Of a stretch of DNA of 7,075 nt, positions 5,080 to 7,075 are shown in pieces; the first letter of the stretch is position 1, and every line of letters starts with the position of its first letter. The notes under the pieces are model-generated. The model ran no database searches, was not told the origin of the DNA, and was given only the letters and a program-made list of their open reading frames with translations. The stretch comes from Methylomonas sp. GTDB lineage: Bacteria > Pseudomonadota > Gammaproteobacteria > Methylococcales > Methylomonadaceae. The position numbers were made by a program, and so were the translations under genes. Location: assembly GCA_026988195.1 (NCBI GenBank), contig JALSLS010000443.1, positions 1-7,075 on the forward strand. The letters run 5' to 3'.

Positions 5080-6009
5080 CTAAACAAGTAAGTTATCTAA
5101 TGCCATCATAATAATAAACCCTAGCAGTAATGAAAAAGTTGCATGGCGAGAGCGGCCTTTAGAATGTGTTTCTGGGATGATTTCTTCACTGATCACAAAG
5201 AGCATTGCTCCGGCAGCAAAGCCCATGGCAATGGGTAAGAATGAAGAAAAAAGGGTAACCATAGTGATACCCAGTAAGCCACCAATGGGTTCAACTAATC
5301 CAGTTAAGGTAGCAATACCTACGGCTTTCCATTTGTTATAGCCTAGGCCAACAAGGGGAAGCGCTACGGCCAAACCTTCAGGAATATTTTGTAAAGCAAT
5401 GGCAATAGCTAAAACGATTCCATTTTTTATATCACCTGTACCAAAGCTGACACCAACAGTCATTCCTTCTGGAAAGTTGTGAATAGTAATGGCTAGGATA
5501 AACAGCCATATTTTCTGTATGGAATCTTGATTGGCATTAGGGATGGCGTCGAAATGAAGGTGGGGTAAGTTTTGGTCAGCATAATGAAGAAAAAGTGCGC
5601 CTATGATCATCCCGATAGCAACGATCCAGAGACCATTTCCAGGCCATATTGCATTGCCATATTCAATTCCAGGTACCAACAAAGAGAACGCGGTTGCAGC
5701 AAGCATAACACCTGCCGCCCCTCCTAATAAGCTACTAAATACTTTATTAGAAATGTCTTTAAAAAAAAGAGCAGGAAGTGCGCCAACTCCCGTGGCTAAT
5801 CCAGCCAGAATACTTGCTATAAATCCTATAACAACGATTTCTCCAAAGACTAGATATAAAAAAATAAAAAATATTGTTAGGGATAGTAAAAAAATTCCTG
5901 CAATGGTGGCCCAGCGCTGAGTCGTAGGCATTGCTTTGATTTTAATATAATTTTGACTGGACTGAATGCGTGAAAACTGGGTGTTTAAAAAAGCTTGGAT
6001 ATTTGCCAT
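5080..6009 (-). CDS. ZIP-family divalent metal transporter, GufA-like
   Basis: This inner-membrane protein of 309 residues should move divalent metal ions (zinc, perhaps iron or manganese) into the cytoplasm. After a polar N-terminal tail (1-32) come about eight hydrophobic helices. The metal-site signatures are present: HNFPEG (177-182) in TM4, QNIPEG (207-212) in TM5, a Glu in LVEP (240), and SEEIIPETH (274-282). The loop between TM3 and TM4 carries His 142, 150 and 152. Length and motif positions agree, from memory, with the structurally studied Bordetella ZIP of the GufA subgroup; there TM5 has QDVPEG, here Asn replaces the Asp. The C-terminal MMALDNLLV is family-like, so the protein is complete although element 2 begins at its stop. 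Start at 6009 has AGGT 6 bases upstream; ATG at 5931 (Met27) is a less likely alternative. It is divergent from the TonB receptor gene. Confidence 0.93.
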   Translation of the reverse strand: MANIQAFLNTQFSRIQSSQNYIKIKAMPTTQRWATIAGIFLLSLTIFFIFLYLVFGEIVVIGFIASILAGLATGVGALPALFFKDISNKVFSSLLGGAAGVMLAATAFSLLVPGIEYGNAIWPGNGLWIVAIGMIIGALFLHYADQNLPHLHFDAIPNANQDSIQKIWLFILAITIHNFPEGMTVGVSFGTGDIKNGIVLAIAIALQNIPEGLAVALPLVGLGYNKWKAVGIATLTGLVEPIGGLLGITMVTLFSSFLPIAMGFAAGAMLFVISEEIIPETHSKGRSRHATFSLLLGFIIMMALDNLLV

Positions 6010-6052
6010 TGAAAGACCTGCTTTAGGTGAAATTGGTGTGTTTTCTTGTGAT

Positions 6053-6082
6053 TATATAGAAACTAAAGAATTAGAGTGTAAA
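6053..6082 (-). promoter_or_regulatory. Candidate promoter of the ZIP gene
   Basis: On the minus strand TTTACA (6082-6077) and TATATA (6058-6053), 18 bases apart, resemble -35 and -10 boxes; a TATAAT overlaps at 6056-6051. The start would lie about 37 bases before the ATG. No clear Zur or Fur box overlaps it. Confidence 0.35.
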
Positions 6083-6150
6083 TTTGTAATGATTGAAGCC
6101 TTGAATATAACAGAGCAGGAAAAATTCCTTTTTTTTAGCTAGGCTATTTG

Positions 6151-6167
6151 GTGAATGTTTATTTCAC
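6151..6167. promoter_or_regulatory. Inverted repeat GTGAA-N7-TTCAC in the divergent control region
   Basis: A short dyad lies 40 bases before the TonB receptor start and about 140 bases before the ZIP start. Its size fits a dimeric regulator site, but I cannot match it to a known regulator, and a 5-bp arm in A/T-rich DNA can occur by chance. Confidence 0.25.
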
Positions 6168-6206
6168 TATCATGGATGTAATAGTTAGTTATTGATGAGA
6201 AATTAA

Positions 6207-7075
6207 ATGAATATAGTTGTAAAAGGGTTATTTCCTCCCCTTTTTTTAATGCTGGGAATGAATTCAGTCAATGCAGAAGATCAAGCTTTAATACTTGAAC
6301 CTGTTGAGGTTTTTGGTATGACACCCTTGACTGGTCGTGGAGTATCTTTAGATAAAATTCCTGCAAATATACAAAGTGTTACTGCTGAACAGTTGAAAAA
6401 GGGGCAAACGACTTCAATAGCAGATTATATGAACCGTTATTTGGGGAGTGTTCATGTTAATGAAGCACAAAACAACCCTTTACAACCTGATATTTATTAC
6501 CGAGGTTTTGTGGCCTCACCTTTATTAGGCCTACCTCAAGGCTTATCGGTTTATGTTAATGGGGTGCGTTTTAACGAGCCTTTTGGTGATACAGTCAATT
6601 GGGATTTAATACCTCAAGGGGCTATTGATAGTATGACCTTAATGCCAGGGTCCAACCCTTTGTTTGGGTTAAATACTTTGGGGGGCGCTATTTCACTTAA
6701 AACAAAAACGGGGTTCTCTTCTCCAGGGCATCAGCTGGAAGTTTCGGGTGGTTCTTGGGAGCGGCATTCAGAAGAGTTAATGAGTGGGTGGAATAATGGT
6801 ACCTGGGGTTATTTTATTGACCTACATCACTTTGAAGAAGAAGGTTGGCGAGATTTTTCACAGACTGAGGCTAATCAAGTGTTTGGTACTCTGAGTTGGC
6901 GAGGAGAGAGAGCAAGTCTTGATTTAACTTTAGGTGCTAATGACAATAATATGAAAGGCAATGGAGCGGTGCCTATTCAATTGCACGAACAACAGCGTAA
7001 AGCTGTTTTTACTCACCCTGACCAGACGATTACAAGGATGTTCTTTTCTGAACTAGAAGGTGTGTTTGATGTGAC
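6207..7075 (+). CDS. TonB-dependent outer-membrane receptor, 3' end outside window
   Basis: An open frame runs from ATG 6207 to the window end (289 complete codons) without a stop. A signal peptide (NIVVKGLFPPLFLMLGM, likely cleavage after VNA at residue 23) is followed by a possible TonB box (EPVEVFG, about 31-37). A plug domain follows (about 40-170) with IPANIQSV, IADYMNRYLGSV, YYRGF, LSVYVNGVRFNEPFG, WDLIP, LMPGSNPLFGLNTLGGAI and SLKTKTG, the usual order in this family. The first beta-barrel strands start near residue 175 (LEVSGGSW). Such receptors take up scarce ligands such as metal chelates or cobalamin across the outer membrane, driven by TonB-ExbBD. The ligand cannot be read from this part. 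GAG at 6197-6199 is a modest Shine-Dalgarno at good spacing. Divergence from the ZIP gene hints at a metal ligand, which is inference. Confidence 0.93.
   Translation, partial: MNIVVKGLFPPLFLMLGMNSVNAEDQALILEPVEVFGMTPLTGRGVSLDKIPANIQSVTAEQLKKGQTTSIADYMNRYLGSVHVNEAQNNPLQPDIYYRGFVASPLLGLPQGLSVYVNGVRFNEPFGDTVNWDLIPQGAIDSMTLMPGSNPLFGLNTLGGAISLKTKTGFSSPGHQLEVSGGSWERHSEELMSGWNNGTWGYFIDLHHFEEEGWRDFSQTEANQVFGTLSWRGERASLDLTLGANDNNMKGNGAVPIQLHEQQRKAVFTHPDQTITRMFFSELEGVFDV

Noticed and set aside
5603..5920. A 105-codon plus-strand frame opposite the ZIP gene
   Set aside because: It is antisense to conserved transmembrane helices of a clear ZIP protein and shows the repetitive Pro/Ala/Ile composition expected of such a shadow.
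6117..6136. AGGAA-AAA-TTCCT followed by a run of T, shaped like a plus-strand terminator
   Set aside because: The stem is only 5 A/T-rich base pairs and no plus-strand gene lies upstream; the site is between two divergent genes.
6010..6206. Zur or Fur operator between the ZIP and TonB receptor genes
   Set aside because: I looked for GATAATGATAATC-like and GTTATA-type palindromes and found no convincing match.

Overview
The window reads as chromosomal DNA of an A+T-rich gammaproteobacterium. The glutaminyl-tRNA synthetase is collinear from end to end with the E. coli type. It sits with a PilZ protein, a YcbX-like MOSC protein, a TonB-dependent receptor and a PEP-CTERM (exosortase-sorted) protein, a mix typical of environmental gammaproteobacteria such as methanotrophs or Thiotrichales-like sulfur oxidisers. 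The genus cannot be fixed from this sequence alone.

Layout. Bases 1-566 hold no convincing gene but contain a palindromic, MITE-like element of about 156 bp (element 1, ~199-354). A plus-strand gene (567-1268) encodes a secreted PEP-CTERM protein. It converges on glnS (3057-1396, minus) across a short spacer with a REP-like hairpin. Upstream of glnS on the minus strand lie a MOSC-domain gene (4014-3196), a small Gln/Ser/Thr-rich protein (4345-4022) and a PilZ gene (4799-4395). These three are closely spaced and probably form one transcript, starting from a -10 box at 4884-4889 and a structured leader. Next upstream is element 2 (~4925-5079), a second palindromic element whose edge touches the stop codon of a ZIP-family metal transporter (6009-5080, minus). 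The ZIP gene is divergent from a TonB-dependent outer-membrane receptor gene (6207 to the window end, truncated).

Function. Two modules can be proposed. One is metal handling: an outer-membrane TonB receptor and an inner-membrane ZIP transporter share a roughly 200-bp divergent control region. The other is a c-di-GMP-linked PilZ protein followed by a small protein with a FlgM-like motif, then a molybdenum-cofactor (MOSC) enzyme. GlnRS is housekeeping. The PEP-CTERM protein implies an exosortase and exopolysaccharide system elsewhere in the genome.

The most notable unexplained structure is the pair of elements. They have almost equal length, the same internal blocks in the same order (on opposite strands), CTAA at both edges, and different terminal inverted repeats. 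The stem-loop that fills most of the predicted PilZ leader RNA comes second. I found no clear evidence of a wholly new defence or mobile system, and no CRISPR array, tRNA or rRNA.
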